Source: Terrisporobacter petrolearius (GTDB lineage: Bacteria > Bacillota > Clostridia > Peptostreptococcales > Peptostreptococcaceae). From it: DNA of 43,450 nucleotides. Shown here one piece after another: positions 15,870-25,015 of the stretch. Under the pieces are notes generated by a model. The model was not told where the DNA came from. It made no database searches and saw only the letters and a list, made by a program, of their open reading frames with translations. The stretch lies in NCBI RefSeq assembly GCF_020748185.1, contig NZ_JAHZMO010000028.1, positions 1 to 43,450 of the forward strand, read 5' to 3'. Within the stretch, counting starts at the first letter, position 1, and each line of letters starts with the position of its first letter. The position numbers and the translations under genes are program-made.

Positions 15870-16384
15870 TTATCATTTTTAAATTTAAACTTTGTTTTAG
15901 GACTGGTATAATCTGATTTAGCAACTAACATATTATCACTTTGTCTTACATTAACGTACTTTCCTTGTGGCGCTATTAAACTAAATTTCATATATCCTGT
16001 TCGTAAAATATTGAAAATAGTAGCATTATTTTTATTAACATCAGCAACTAATGAACCATTATAATCGATTCTTACAAATTGTCCCCCAACAATTTTAAGT
16101 TTTACCTGATAGTTATTAATAGGAATTATTTTAAAGGTTTCTCCTTGTTGAGCAATAGTGGCCACGGCATATAAAACTTCATTATATCCTACTATTACAA
16201 ATGCATTTGAAAAAAGTGATTTTATTTTTACCTTATGAATATCTAGTCCTGGATATATGTTTGTTTCAAGTTCTGTTACAGGCGGAAATTGTGAAATAGA
16301 TGGACTGGGTCTTGAAATTATTAAAGCTGGTGATGTAGGAACAGGTACTATTTGTATAATTGGTTCTCGATTAAGGATACTCAT
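15866..16384 (-). CDS. Small fascin-like beta-trefoil protein
   Basis: The 172-residue protein has no signal peptide or membrane segment. After a Pro/Ser-rich N terminus (1-45) come repeated motifs of the fascin/actin-crosslinking beta-trefoil kind: GGQFVRIDYNGSLVADV near 99 and QGKYVNVRQSDNMLVAKS near 139, each followed by F. A degenerate repeat (NAFVIVGYNEVLYAVA) precedes them. In bacteria such domains bind carbohydrates or decorate other proteins; function here is unknown. RBS AAGGGGG is 6 bases before ATG. It stands alone, convergent with the MutS2-like gene. Confidence 0.6.
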   Translation of the reverse strand: MSILNREPIIQIVPVPTSPALIISRPSPSISQFPPVTELETNIYPGLDIHKVKIKSLFSNAFVIVGYNEVLYAVATIAQQGETFKIIPINNYQVKLKIVGGQFVRIDYNGSLVADVNKNNATIFNILRTGYMKFSLIAPQGKYVNVRQSDNMLVAKSDYTSPKTKFKFKNDN

Positions 16385-16586
16385 ATTTTACCCCCTTATA
16401 TTAAACTACTTATTATATTTTATGATGATAGGTAAGTTAAGGTTACTTGTAGTATTTAAGCAGTAATAATATCATTCTTGGATGAAAATAAAAACGCTAA
16501 AATATATGAAATACTTGTATTTATTGAGAGAATATGTTATTCTTAGAATAAGAATAAATAAAGATTAATTTAGATAATAATTTTTT

Positions 16587-16627
16587 CCTATAAAGACAAA
16601 TTATTGCTATATAGTCTTTATAGGAGG
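16587..16627 (+). promoter_or_regulatory. Hairpin covering the RBS of the zinc-ribbon gene
   Basis: A perfect 11-bp inverted repeat CCTATAAAGAC (16587-16597) / GTCTTTATAGG (16614-16624) with a 16-base AT-rich loop takes the first bases of the TAGGAGG ribosome site into its 3' arm. This would reduce translation when folded. Confidence 0.6.
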
Positions 16628-16636
16628 ATTAATATA

Positions 16637-16795
16637 ATGGATAAAAAGATAATATGTAAAGACTGTAAAGCTGAGTTCTTATTCACAGAAGGAGAACAAC
16701 AATTCTACAAAGAAAAAGGATTTGATAACGAGCCAGTTAGATGTCCAGAATGTAGAAAAGCTAGAAAACAACAAAATAACAACAACAGAAGATAA
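16637..16795 (+). CDS. Small zinc-ribbon protein
   Basis: The 52-residue product has two Cys pairs (CKDC at 7-10, CPEC at 35-38) around FLFTEGEQQFYKEKGFDNEPVR, the pattern of the zf-trcl probable zinc-binding domain, then a basic, Asn-rich tail. I take the ATG at 16637 because GGAGG lies 10 bases upstream; the in-frame upstream start at 16604 falls inside the hairpin. Such small proteins are common in clostridia and have no known function; nucleic-acid binding is a guess. Codons are more GC-rich (AACAAC, CCAGAATGT) than in its neighbours, consistent with high expression. Confidence 0.8.
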   Translation: MDKKIICKDCKAEFLFTEGEQQFYKEKGFDNEPVRCPECRKARKQQNNNNRR

Positions 16796-16810
16796 TTCTG
16801 TTAAAGACAA

Positions 16811-16839
16811 GCTATAAGATTTAATCTTATAGCTTTTTT
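16811..16839 (+). terminator. Terminator of the zinc-ribbon gene
   Basis: GCTATAAGA / TCTTATAGC forms a 9-bp stem with a 5-base loop and T6. Confidence 0.9.
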
Positions 16840-16954
16840 AGTTAAAAAAAGAAAAATATATTAAAATTAATTGTAGTTCAATAAAAATTAAACTTATAAT
16901 AAATTTCCTAAAAAATGTTAATGAAATTTTACATTTCGACAACGTTCACGAGCA

Positions 16955-16983
16955 TTGACTTCTTATAATTAGGGGTATATAAT
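16955..16983 (+). promoter_or_regulatory. Sigma-A promoter of the antiporter gene
   Basis: TTGACT (16955-16960), a 17-base spacer and a perfect TATAAT (16978-16983) precede the gene start by 50 bases. Confidence 0.85.
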
Positions 16984-17032
16984 GGATAATTATTAGATTA
17001 AAAACAAAATTGATAGAGTGGAGATGAATAGT

Positions 17033-18295
17033 ATGGAAGGAAGCATAGAAGCGATTGCTACCAATAATTTATTGTTAATATTTTCGATGATAATAATTAC
17101 GGGTATTGCACTGGGAAGGGTAAGTGAAATATTAAAAATTCCAGATGTAATACTATATTTAATATCCGGCATAATAATAGGACCAGCTTTTTTAAATATT
17201 TTAAGTATAGGGGCTTTTCCAGTAGAAAATAATTTAATACTTACTTTTGGATCAGCATTTATATTATACGAAGGTGGCAAAGAAATTAATTTAAAAGTAC
17301 TAAATAAGGTAAAAGTAAGTGTAGGAATGTTATCAACAGTAGGTGTTGTAATATCTGCAGCTGTAGTAGGCGTTGTGGCAGCTAAAGTATTTAATTTACC
17401 TATTATGACGGCGCTTCTTTTAGGAGCTGTTGTAGCGTCAACGGATCCGGCAGCACTTATACCTGTATTTAAACAGGTTAGAATAAAGGACAAGATAAAA
17501 CAAACTGTTGTAAGTGAGTCTGCTTTTAATGATGCAGTAGGTGCTATATTATCTTCTGCATTATTAGGTATAGTTATGAGTGGTCAGTTCTCAGCAGTAG
17601 ATAGTATTAAGGAATTACTTATTTCAGCAGCAGTAGGAATAGGTGTAGGAATATTAGTAGGATATTTATTAATAATATTAGTTTCAGATAAAAGAGTGGG
17701 AATATTCCATTCCTATGCCCCAATTATGTCAATGTTAACAGTTACTCTTGCTTATGAGCTAGCTACAATGTTTTATGGTAGTGGATATATGGCAGTATTT
17801 ATGGCAGGATTAATTTCAGGAAATAAAAAAATGTTTGGAATTTGGTTAGAAGAAGCTGATTATCAACCAACAGTACATTTTACGGAAAGTATAGCTATAA
17901 TATGTCGTATGTCTATATTTGTTTTACTAGGTACTCAAGTAAATATATCAGCATTAGCTCAATATTGGCTACCATCATTAATAACAGTATTAGTTTTAAT
18001 GTTTGTAGGAAGACCTTTAGTAGTGTTAGCATCGACTGCATTTGATAGAAAGGCACAGTGGACATTTAAAGATAAATTATTTATGATGTGGGTTAGAGAA
18101 ACTGGGGTTATACCAGCTGCAGTATCAGGAATAATAGTGGCTATGAAAGTACCAGGTTATGAAATAATATCTTCAGTAGTATTTATGACTATACTTGTAA
18201 CTTTAATAGTACAAGCAAGTACTACAAAACTAGTTGCGAAAAAATTAGGCGTATTAGAAGAAACAACAGATAACGTATCTGAAGTAGTTGCTTAA
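17033..18295 (+). CDS. CPA-family cation/proton antiporter
   Basis: I choose the ATG at 17033, nine bases after GTGGAG; a GTG at 17018 gives five more residues. The 420-residue membrane protein has about 12 hydrophobic segments and the antiporter core motifs GAVVASTDPAALIPVF near 137 and ESAFNDAVGAILSSALL near 166, with the paired acidic residues of the ion site. FYGSGYMAVFMAGLISG and VRETGVIPAAVSGI follow. It exchanges Na+ or K+ for protons across the membrane for pH and salt control; the ion cannot be told. It has its own promoter and terminator. Confidence 0.88.
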   Translation: MEGSIEAIATNNLLLIFSMIIITGIALGRVSEILKIPDVILYLISGIIIGPAFLNILSIGAFPVENNLILTFGSAFILYEGGKEINLKVLNKVKVSVGMLSTVGVVISAAVVGVVAAKVFNLPIMTALLLGAVVASTDPAALIPVFKQVRIKDKIKQTVVSESAFNDAVGAILSSALLGIVMSGQFSAVDSIKELLISAAVGIGVGILVGYLLIILVSDKRVGIFHSYAPIMSMLTVTLAYELATMFYGSGYMAVFMAGLISGNKKMFGIWLEEADYQPTVHFTESIAIICRMSIFVLLGTQVNISALAQYWLPSLITVLVLMFVGRPLVVLASTAFDRKAQWTFKDKLFMMWVRETGVIPAAVSGIIVAMKVPGYEIISSVVFMTILVTLIVQASTTKLVAKKLGVLEETTDNVSEVVA

Positions 18296-18304
18296 TGTAA
18301 TTAT

Positions 18305-18350
18305 AAATCCTCTTGTAATATGATATTTATATCATATTACAAGAGGATTT
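18305..18350. terminator. Terminator of the antiporter gene
   Basis: A 20-bp perfect stem (AAATCCTCTTGTAATATGAT and its complement) surrounds a 6-base loop. It is followed by ATTTATTT rather than a pure T run. Confidence 0.85.
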
Positions 18351-18511
18351 ATTTATTTGGGAATAATATAATATTTAGGCTTTAACTTTTAATAAGATTA
18401 CAAAATGAAATAAATTCAATGATATATAAAAAAAAATATATGTAACCTATAAAATATATTTTTAGTGTACAATTGTTTATAAACAGTTACCGAAGTGTGT
18501 AGGGGGTATAG

Positions 18512-19318
18512 ATGAAAAGGATAGTAGTGTTAATTGTTTTTGCGGTAGTGATATTTTTAAATTATGATAAAATAGATGAAATTTTTTTTAGAATGAATCT
18601 ATCACAAAATCAGTTGAATTATGATAAAGAATACTTTTTTGATTTAAATGGTGATGGGGAACGTGAAGAAATAATGTTAGAGTCATATAAAGACGGGAAA
18701 AATGATTTTATTGTGAACTTATATATAAATAATAAATTAAAAGAAAAATTTAAAGATGAAAATAATATAAGTGTACATATATATGATTTCAACAAGATTG
18801 ACAATAAGAAAGAAATATATGTAATTCTAGGTGATAAGATTGAAAATAGTAAAATAAGTATTTTTACATATTGTGGTGAAAATAAAAGTTATAATTTCAC
18901 AATGAATGGAAGAATTATAAATAATGATGATAAAAATGGAACAATGAAAATTACTTATGGAGTAACAGATGATTCAGCTAATTTTAATCATTATAGTAAA
19001 GTTATTGGTGATGAATCAATTTTTATAAATTATGTTTATAAAAGAAAACTTGATTGTGATTTTACTGAGATAGATAAAAAAGAAGCTGAAGTTGTAGGTA
19101 TTAGTAAAGAAAATAAATATGTAGTAAAAGATGAAACTATAGTATATGAGACGAATATTGGTAATGTAAAGGCATATAATCTTTTAAGAGGTGATAAAAT
19201 TAATTTAGTATCACTTTATAATTATAATGGTAATCAATGTATAAAAGTAGTAAATGAAGCAGGAAGATATGGATGGATAAAAGTAGAAGATAAGCAACTT
19301 TTTGAACTTGAAAAATAG
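18512..19318 (+). CDS. Exported or membrane-anchored protein with FG-GAP-like start and SH3-like C terminus
   Basis: The 268-residue protein begins with a hydrophobic segment (residues 3-17) acting as signal or anchor. Residues 40-70 contain FFDLNGDGEREEIML, a calcium-binding-loop-like strand of the FG-GAP/VCBS kind. The last 70 residues (VVKDETIVYETNIGNVKAYNLLRGDKINLVSLY...GRYGWIKVED) look like an SH3b domain, often used to bind cell wall. No catalytic motif is seen. It is monocistronic, with RBS TAGGGGGT and a terminator shared with rbsB. Function unknown. Confidence 0.6.
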   Translation: MKRIVVLIVFAVVIFLNYDKIDEIFFRMNLSQNQLNYDKEYFFDLNGDGEREEIMLESYKDGKNDFIVNLYINNKLKEKFKDENNISVHIYDFNKIDNKKEIYVILGDKIENSKISIFTYCGENKSYNFTMNGRIINNDDKNGTMKITYGVTDDSANFNHYSKVIGDESIFINYVYKRKLDCDFTEIDKKEAEVVGISKENKYVVKDETIVYETNIGNVKAYNLLRGDKINLVSLYNYNGNQCIKVVNEAGRYGWIKVEDKQLFELEK

Positions 19319-19360
19319 CAAAAGGTCAACATATAATTTATATGTTGACCTTTTGCTATT
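19314..19360. terminator. Bidirectional terminator between the SH3-like gene and rbsB
   Basis: A 22-bp perfect inverted repeat (core GCAAAAGGTCAACATATA) with a 3-base loop serves both convergent transcripts. Confidence 0.9.
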
Positions 19361-19361
19361 T

Positions 19362-20264
19362 TTATTTTTTCTCTATCAACTTTAATTCTACAGGAGCAAA
19401 GTTTTCAACCTTCTCGCCAGATAAAAATCTGTGTGCTAAGTTTACTGCAGTTTTTCCAATTAATTTGGGTTGTTGAGCTATAGTTGCAGCCATATCACCT
19501 TTTTGTACAGATATTACAGCATCATCTGTGGCATCAAATCCTACAACTAAAACATCCTTCATATTTGCATCTTGTAAAGCTTTTAAAGCACCAAGAGCCA
19601 TCTCGTCATTTTGAGCAAAGACAGCATTAATATTACCCTTTGATTGAATTATATTTTCCATTACAGAAAGGCCTTTAGTTCTATCAAAATCAGCACTTTG
19701 CTTAGTTATTATTTTTAAATTACTATTTTTTACTTCATTATCAAATCCGTATCCTCTATCACGAGTTGCAGAAGATCCGGCTATACCTTCAAGTTCCACT
19801 ATGTTTCCTTTATTGCCTAATTTTTCAATTAAATACTTGGCAGCCATTTTTCCACCTTCCACATTGTCAGAAGCAACATGAGAAATGACTTTCCCACCAT
19901 TAGAAACTCTATCCACTGTAATTACAGGTAGATCTAAGTTATTTGCTACCATAACTGAGGCTATGGCAGAATCTGAATCAACAGGATTTAATAAAACCAC
20001 ATCTACGTCTTTAACAGATATATCTTCCATGTTAGAAACTTCTTTGGCAGGATCATTTTGAGAGTCTAGTACAACTACATTGTATCCCAATTTTTTTGCT
20101 TCATTTTCTATACCAGATTTTAAATCTACGAAGAAAGGATTGTTTAAAGTAGATACTATAAGACCTATTTTCTTAGTATTATCAACACTTTTTTTGCTAC
20201 ATCCAACTAGTAATGATGTACATAAAATTAATGATATTATTATGGTAGTTATTTTTTTAAACAT
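19362..20264 (-). CDS. rbsB: Ribose-binding lipoprotein RbsB
   Basis: The 300-residue product has lipobox LLVGC (Cys22) and the periplasmic-binding-protein fold of sugar binders: GLIVSTLNNPFFVDLKSGIE near 33, VVLDSQNDPAKEVSNMEDI, AQNDEMALGALKALQDA and VGFDATDDAV. It captures ribose for RbsAC. It is the last gene of the operon read on the minus strand as K-D-A-C-B, 12 bases after rbsC. Confidence 0.95.
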   Translation of the reverse strand: MFKKITTIIISLILCTSLLVGCSKKSVDNTKKIGLIVSTLNNPFFVDLKSGIENEAKKLGYNVVVLDSQNDPAKEVSNMEDISVKDVDVVLLNPVDSDSAIASVMVANNLDLPVITVDRVSNGGKVISHVASDNVEGGKMAAKYLIEKLGNKGNIVELEGIAGSSATRDRGYGFDNEVKNSNLKIITKQSADFDRTKGLSVMENIIQSKGNINAVFAQNDEMALGALKALQDANMKDVLVVGFDATDDAVISVQKGDMAATIAQQPKLIGKTAVNLAHRFLSGEKVENFAPVELKLIEKK

Positions 20265-20276
20265 TTTTACTACCTC

Positions 20277-21245
20277 CTAGTTACCTTTTCTGTCTAAAAG
20301 TACAGCTATTAATATAACAGCACCTTTAACCATCATTTGATAATATGATGATACGTCTAATATGTTTAAGGCATTGCTTAAAACACCAATTATTAATGCA
20401 CCAATTATTGTTCCAGTTATTTTTCCTTTACCACCAGTAAGGGAAGTTCCTCCAAGAACTACAGCTGCTATAGCATCAAGTTCATATCCATTACCTGCAG
20501 TTGGTTGAGCAGAGAATAATCTAGAAGTTATTATTATACCTGCAATAGAAGCAAGTAGACCACTTATAGTATAAACTGCTATTTTTATTTTGTCTGTATT
20601 TAAACCAGAAAGTCTTGTTGCTTCTTCGTTTGAACCTAAAGCATAAGTATATCTACCCATTTTAGTATTTTTAAGTATATAAGTACATACTGTAAATGTT
20701 ACTATCATAATTAGAGCAGGTGTAGGTATACCGAGAATTTTACCTCCACCAATTTGTCCGAAACTTAAAGCTAACTCACCACTTCCAAGAGTTATTGGCT
20801 TGCCATCAGTATAAACTAAAGTTAAACCCCTAAGGACAGTCATTGTAGCAAGAGTTGCTATGAATGGTTGCAACTTACCTTTAGTTATTATGAAACCATT
20901 TAAAAATCCTACTAAAGCACCTATTACCAAAGCAGCTAAAACTGCCACAAATACATTATTACCTGAAACTAATAGAGAGGCACATAGAGCGCCACTTATG
21001 GCAAGTATAGAACCTACAGATAAGTCAATTCCACCAGTTAATATAACAAAAGTCATACCTGCTGCAATTATTCCATTTACTGAAGTTTGTCTTAATATAT
21101 TAAATATGTTTTTTGTACTTAAAAATGATGGGCTAAGTATTGAAACTACCACTATTAGAGCAAGTAGTCCTACTAAGCTTTTGTATTTTATTAATGTTTC
21201 CTTTAAATCAAATTTATTATGCTTTTGCTTCACTTGAGATGACAT
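20277..21245 (-). CDS. rbsC: Ribose ABC transporter permease RbsC
   Basis: The 322-residue protein has about ten membrane segments and the RbsC signature GMTFVILTGGIDLSVGSILA near 62, GALVGFLNGFIITKGKLQPFIATLAT and ALGSNEEATRLSGLN near 205, where the permease contacts the ATPase. It imports ribose together with RbsA and RbsB. Its first 29 bases overlap the end of rbsA, indicating translational coupling. Confidence 0.95.
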   Translation of the reverse strand: MSSQVKQKHNKFDLKETLIKYKSLVGLLALIVVVSILSPSFLSTKNIFNILRQTSVNGIIAAGMTFVILTGGIDLSVGSILAISGALCASLLVSGNNVFVAVLAALVIGALVGFLNGFIITKGKLQPFIATLATMTVLRGLTLVYTDGKPITLGSGELALSFGQIGGGKILGIPTPALIMIVTFTVCTYILKNTKMGRYTYALGSNEEATRLSGLNTDKIKIAVYTISGLLASIAGIIITSRLFSAQPTAGNGYELDAIAAVVLGGTSLTGGKGKITGTIIGALIIGVLSNALNILDVSSYYQMMVKGAVILIAVLLDRKGN

Positions 21246-22740
21246 CCCTGCGATCCTCCTTAATTTCTACTGCACATTTCAATATTTTTTCTTGCGTAGC
21301 TTCTTTTATATCAAATTCTCCTGTTATTTTACCATTACTTAAAACTAGAATTCTGTCAGATAGACCTAGAATTTCTGGCATTTCAGAAGAAATCATAATG
21401 ATTGCTTTTCCCTGTGATTTAAACTCGTTTATTAAATCGTAAATTTCTTTTTTAGCACCAACGTCAACACCACGAGTTGGTTCGTCTAAGATTAACACAT
21501 CAGGGTGTGTCATAAGAGCTTTTGCTATGGCCACCTTTTGCTGGTTACCTCCAGATAATTTTTTAATTAATTGTTCCATGCTAGGAGTTTTAATTCTTAT
21601 TCTATCTATATAACTATTAACTCTTTCTTTTTCTTTATTTTTATCAACTACAAAAGATTTTGAAATTCTTTCTAGAGAAGATAAAGTCATATTTTCTCTT
21701 ATTGATAAACCTAAAATAAGTCCGTCACCTTTTCTATCTTCACTTACATAAGCAATTCTATTTTTTACACCATCTTGAGATGATTTAAGATTTAGCGTTT
21801 TTCCTTTTTTTATAATACGACCTTTTTCTAAAGGAAGGTGGCCGTATATACTTTTAGCAAGTTCACTTCTACCAGCACCCATAAGCCCTGATACGCCAAG
21901 TATTTCCCCGGCTTTAACTTCAAAAGAAATATCTTTTACAAACTTATTAGAAACACTTTCTAATTTTAAAATTGTTTCACCTTTTTCAACTTGTAAATGA
22001 GGAAACTGGTCTGTTAGTTTTCTACCAACCATCATTTCTATCATTTTATCTTCATCAAGGTTACATATTTCTTCTTGACCAACAAACTTACCATCTCTAA
22101 GGACTGTTATATAATTGCAAAGTTCAAAAATTTCTTTTAATCTATGTGATATATAAACTATAGCTTTATTATCAGCTTTTAGCTCATTTATAACTTTAAA
22201 TAATGATTTAGTTTCTTTATCAGTTAAAGCATCTGTTGGCTCGTCCATTATTATTATTTTTGCGTCTAGAGAAAGAGCTTTAGCGATTTCTATCATCTGC
22301 TTTTCGCCTATACTTAAGTTTTGGACAAGCTCTCTAGGGTCTTTATTTATATTCAATCTTTTTAATAAAACTTGGCTGTCAGCGTGTAATTTATTAAAAT
22401 CTATTTTGAATCCTTTTTTAGGTTCTCTACCTAAGAATATATTTTCACCTATGCTTAGGTCATTAACTAAGTTTAATTCTTGGTGTATTATTGCGATACC
22501 TTTGTCTGTGGCATCCTTTGGTCCTTTGATATCTTCTTTTTTTCCTTCATAGAAGATTTCACCCCCGTCTTTTTTATATACACCACTTAGTATTTTCATA
22601 AGTGTTGATTTCCCAGCACCATTTTCACCCATAAGAGCCATGACTCTACCTTCGTAAAGTTCAATATTAACTCCATCAAGGGCTTTAACACCGGGGAATT
22701 CTTTAACTATATTTGTCATTTTTAAAATTGGTGTTTTCAT
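21217..22740 (-). CDS. rbsA: Ribose ABC transporter ATPase RbsA (double ATPase)
   Basis: The 507-residue chain has two ABC domains. The first has Walker A GENGAGKST near 38, signature LSIGEKQMIEIAKAL and Walker B IIIMDEPTDALTD. The second has the degenerate Walker A GLMGAGRSE near 290, signature LSGGNQQKVAIAKALM and Walker B VLILDEPTRGVDVG, the normal asymmetry of sugar ATPases of this class. It powers RbsC. The ATG overlaps the rbsD stop by one base. Confidence 0.96.
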   Translation of the reverse strand: MKTPILKMTNIVKEFPGVKALDGVNIELYEGRVMALMGENGAGKSTLMKILSGVYKKDGGEIFYEGKKEDIKGPKDATDKGIAIIHQELNLVNDLSIGENIFLGREPKKGFKIDFNKLHADSQVLLKRLNINKDPRELVQNLSIGEKQMIEIAKALSLDAKIIIMDEPTDALTDKETKSLFKVINELKADNKAIVYISHRLKEIFELCNYITVLRDGKFVGQEEICNLDEDKMIEMMVGRKLTDQFPHLQVEKGETILKLESVSNKFVKDISFEVKAGEILGVSGLMGAGRSELAKSIYGHLPLEKGRIIKKGKTLNLKSSQDGVKNRIAYVSEDRKGDGLILGLSIRENMTLSSLERISKSFVVDKNKEKERVNSYIDRIRIKTPSMEQLIKKLSGGNQQKVAIAKALMTHPDVLILDEPTRGVDVGAKKEIYDLINEFKSQGKAIIMISSEMPEILGLSDRILVLSNGKITGEFDIKEATQEKILKCAVEIKEDRRDVISSEAKA

Positions 22741-23129
22741 TAAAATACTACTCCTGATTTTAAAATTATGTTAGCGTAAGGACTACATTCTCCAGTTCTT
22801 ACTACTGCCTTGCTGTCTTTTGTTAAAACTTTAAATTCTTCATGACTTACTTCTTGTAATTTAGAAACTCTTTTTTTTATTGCTTTGTAAACTTCTGGAT
22901 TTTTTTCTTTTATTTCAGTGGCTATTATAGCTTCTTCAACACATAATTCTTCAAGTATTACATCTAAAGTTTGAATAAAAGTAGGTACATTATGAGTTAA
23001 AGCTAAATCTATTCTTTTAGTTTGTGATGGAATTGGTAAACCACAATCTCCAATAGTTAAAGACTCAGTATGTCCCATTTGACTTATTACATAAGATAAC
23101 TCGCTATTTATCATTTTTGTTTTTTTCAT
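22740..23129 (-). CDS. rbsD: D-ribose pyranase RbsD
   Basis: The 129-residue protein matches Rbs[29 protein letters not shown] at 7-34 with the catalytic His20, and the C-terminal [17 protein letters not shown]. It converts beta-pyranose to beta-furanose ribose so that RbsK can use it. It sits between rbsK (2-base gap) and rbsA (1-base overlap) with a clear CCTCC-complement RBS. Confidence 0.95.
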   Translation of the reverse strand: MKKTKMINSELSYVISQMGHTESLTIGDCGLPIPSQTKRIDLALTHNVPTFIQTLDVILEELCVEEAIIATEIKEKNPEVYKAIKKRVSKLQEVSHEEFKVLTKDSKAVVRTGECSPYANIILKSGVVF

Positions 23130-23131
23130 AA

Positions 23132-24040
23132 TTACCTCCTAAAGTTGTCAACGTCTTTTAATGTTGGTAGTGAGCTTTGAGCGCCTTCTTTCATAACAGA
23201 TAAAGCACCTACTTTAGAAGCAAAATCCATGGCTTCTTCCATAGTTTTATTGTTTGATAGAGCAACTGCTAAAGCTCCTGTAAATGAATCTCCAGCAGCA
23301 GTAGTGTCAACTGCTTCAACTTTATATGCAGATTTAAAGAATGATCTTTCTTCATTTATATATAAGCTACCTTTAGATCCTAGGGTAACTATTAATTCTT
23401 TAACACCTTTTTCTATTACTCTACTAGCAGCTTTATTTATATCATCTTCACTTTCTATTTTTATTTCAGAGATAATTTCTAATTCAGTTTCATTAGGAGT
23501 CAATAAATCCACATTTTTTATTATTTCATCATCTAATTTAACTGCTGGTGCAGGATTAAGTATTGTGTATTTATTTAAGTCTTTTGCAACTTGTAGAGCA
23601 TATTTTACAGTTTCTAAAGGAGTTTCTAATTGGATGACTACTATATCGCTGTTTTTTATGCAATCTATATTTTTATCTATATCATCTTTAGTTAATTTAA
23701 AATTTGCTCCTGGGGCTACAACTATAGCGTTTTGAGCATTTTTATCTACAGTTATAAATGCCACACCAGTAGAACAATTAGCTATATGAACATGATTTGT
23801 ATTAACATTATCATTATTCAGGGCTTCTATTAATGTTTTGCCAAAACTATCATTTCCAACTTTGCCTATCATAAAAATATTTCCTTCTAATCTGGCCATT
23901 GCAACGGCTTGGTTAGCTCCTTTGCCTCCTGGTACTTCCTTGAAATTGCCTCCTAAAAGAGTTTGTCCAGGCTTTGGCATTGTATCAACATTAACAACTA
24001 AATCCATATTTAAGCTGCCTATAACGCATATATTTTTCAT
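23132..24040 (-). CDS. rbsK: Ribokinase RbsK
   Basis: The 302-residue PfkB-family kinase has the first signature [16 protein letters not shown] near 38-53 and the second [18 protein letters not shown] near 245, with catalytic Asp in AGDSF. It phosphorylates ribose to ribose-5-phosphate for the pentose phosphate pathway. It is the first gene of the operon. An rbsR repressor gene, usual next to this operon in clostridia, is not in the window. Confidence 0.95.
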   Translation of the reverse strand: MKNICVIGSLNMDLVVNVDTMPKPGQTLLGGNFKEVPGGKGANQAVAMARLEGNIFMIGKVGNDSFGKTLIEALNNDNVNTNHVHIANCSTGVAFITVDKNAQNAIVVAPGANFKLTKDDIDKNIDCIKNSDIVVIQLETPLETVKYALQVAKDLNKYTILNPAPAVKLDDEIIKNVDLLTPNETELEIISEIKIESEDDINKAASRVIEKGVKELIVTLGSKGSLYINEERSFFKSAYKVEAVDTTAAGDSFTGALAVALSNNKTMEEAMDFASKVGALSVMKEGAQSSLPTLKDVDNFRR

Positions 24041-24063
24041 GTTTTACCTCCAAACTTATATTG

Positions 24064-24080
24064 TATACATGTTATGTATA
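24064..24080. promoter_or_regulatory. Palindromic operator candidate in the rbs leader
   Basis: TATACAT-GTT-ATGTATA is a perfect 7-bp inverted repeat with a 3-base spacer, 24 bases upstream of rbsK. It could bind a sugar repressor encoded elsewhere. No convincing -35/-10 pair was identified for the operon. Confidence 0.4.
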
Positions 24081-24281
24081 AAAAAAATTTTGCTTTATAT
24101 AGAGTAACATATTGAAAAAAATAGTGCAACATAATTCGATTGAATTTGACATATACAATGATATAGTATTTAACAATAAGTTAAATAAAATTTTAAATGT
24201 AATAGAAAAAAGATTAACTAGTCATTTATTACCATAGGGAATATAATATTATATGAAATATTTAAGTAAAGGTGGGTAAAA

Positions 24282-24962
24282 ATGAAAAAATTATTAGCAA
24301 TATTATTAGTATGTTTTAGTATTTTACTGGTGGGATGTGTAAATACAGACATAACATTGGATATAGACAAAAAAGGTAATATGACCATAGCTATGAAATT
24401 ATTAACTAATAGTTATATGGCTGAGAATATAACACAAGAGGATTTACAAAAGGTAAAAGAAGAGTATAAGGCAGATTCTATTGAAAAAATAAATGAGGAT
24501 AATCAGTCAGGGTATTTGCTGAATAAAGATTTAGGAAATATAAAAGACTTAATGTTAAGGGGAAATAAAGATATAAAAGATAGTAAATTTATAAATATAT
24601 CAGAAGAAAAAAGTTTGATTTACAATACTTATGATGTTACTTTAAATATTAAAGAAGCTCTTATTGGAGAAATGACAGAAGAAGATTTGTCAATACTTAG
24701 CTTTATAGGAAACTCAGCTAATATGAATTTACATATGACAACACCATTTAAACTAGTACAATCTAATGCGACAAGTACATTTGAAGAGAAGGATGGAAGA
24801 ACTACTTATAGCTGGAACTATACTTTAAACACACTGGATAACATTCATGTCAAGTTCAATGTTCCAAACTTTTCTAATATTATAATTATAGCCGGGGGAG
24901 TAGCAATTATAGCTATTGGTGGATTTATTTTTATAGGAAAAAGAAAAAATAAAGAAGTTTAA
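24282..24962 (+). CDS. LppM-like lipoprotein with C-terminal membrane anchor
   Basis: The 226-residue protein has lipobox LLVGC (Cys19) followed at once by VNTDITLDIDKKGNMTIAMKL, the start of the LppM/DUF3153-like domain, and ends in a membrane helix (about 197-219) and a basic KRKNKEV tail. It is therefore held at both ends of the extracellular domain. In other bacteria such proteins are surface-exposed and of uncertain role. RBS AAAGGTGGG; monocistronic with a strong terminator. Confidence 0.7.
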   Translation: MKKLLAILLVCFSILLVGCVNTDITLDIDKKGNMTIAMKLLTNSYMAENITQEDLQKVKEEYKADSIEKINEDNQSGYLLNKDLGNIKDLMLRGNKDIKDSKFINISEEKSLIYNTYDVTLNIKEALIGEMTEEDLSILSFIGNSANMNLHMTTPFKLVQSNATSTFEEKDGRTTYSWNYTLNTLDNIHVKFNVPNFSNIIIIAGGVAIIAIGGFIFIGKRKNKEV

Positions 24963-24998
24963 TAGAAAAAGCCAGTATAAGAACTGGCTTTTTCTATT
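24961..24998. terminator. Bidirectional terminator after the LppM-like gene
   Basis: A 16-bp perfect stem (AATAGAAAAAGCCAGT and complement) surrounds a 6-base loop, with T and A runs inside the stem arms. Confidence 0.9.
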
Positions 24999-25015
24999 AA
25001 AAAATTTATGTTTGT

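Noticed and set aside
16257..16466. Plus-strand ORF opposite the fascin-like gene
   Set aside because: Shadow of the minus-strand gene, no RBS and no recognisable domain.
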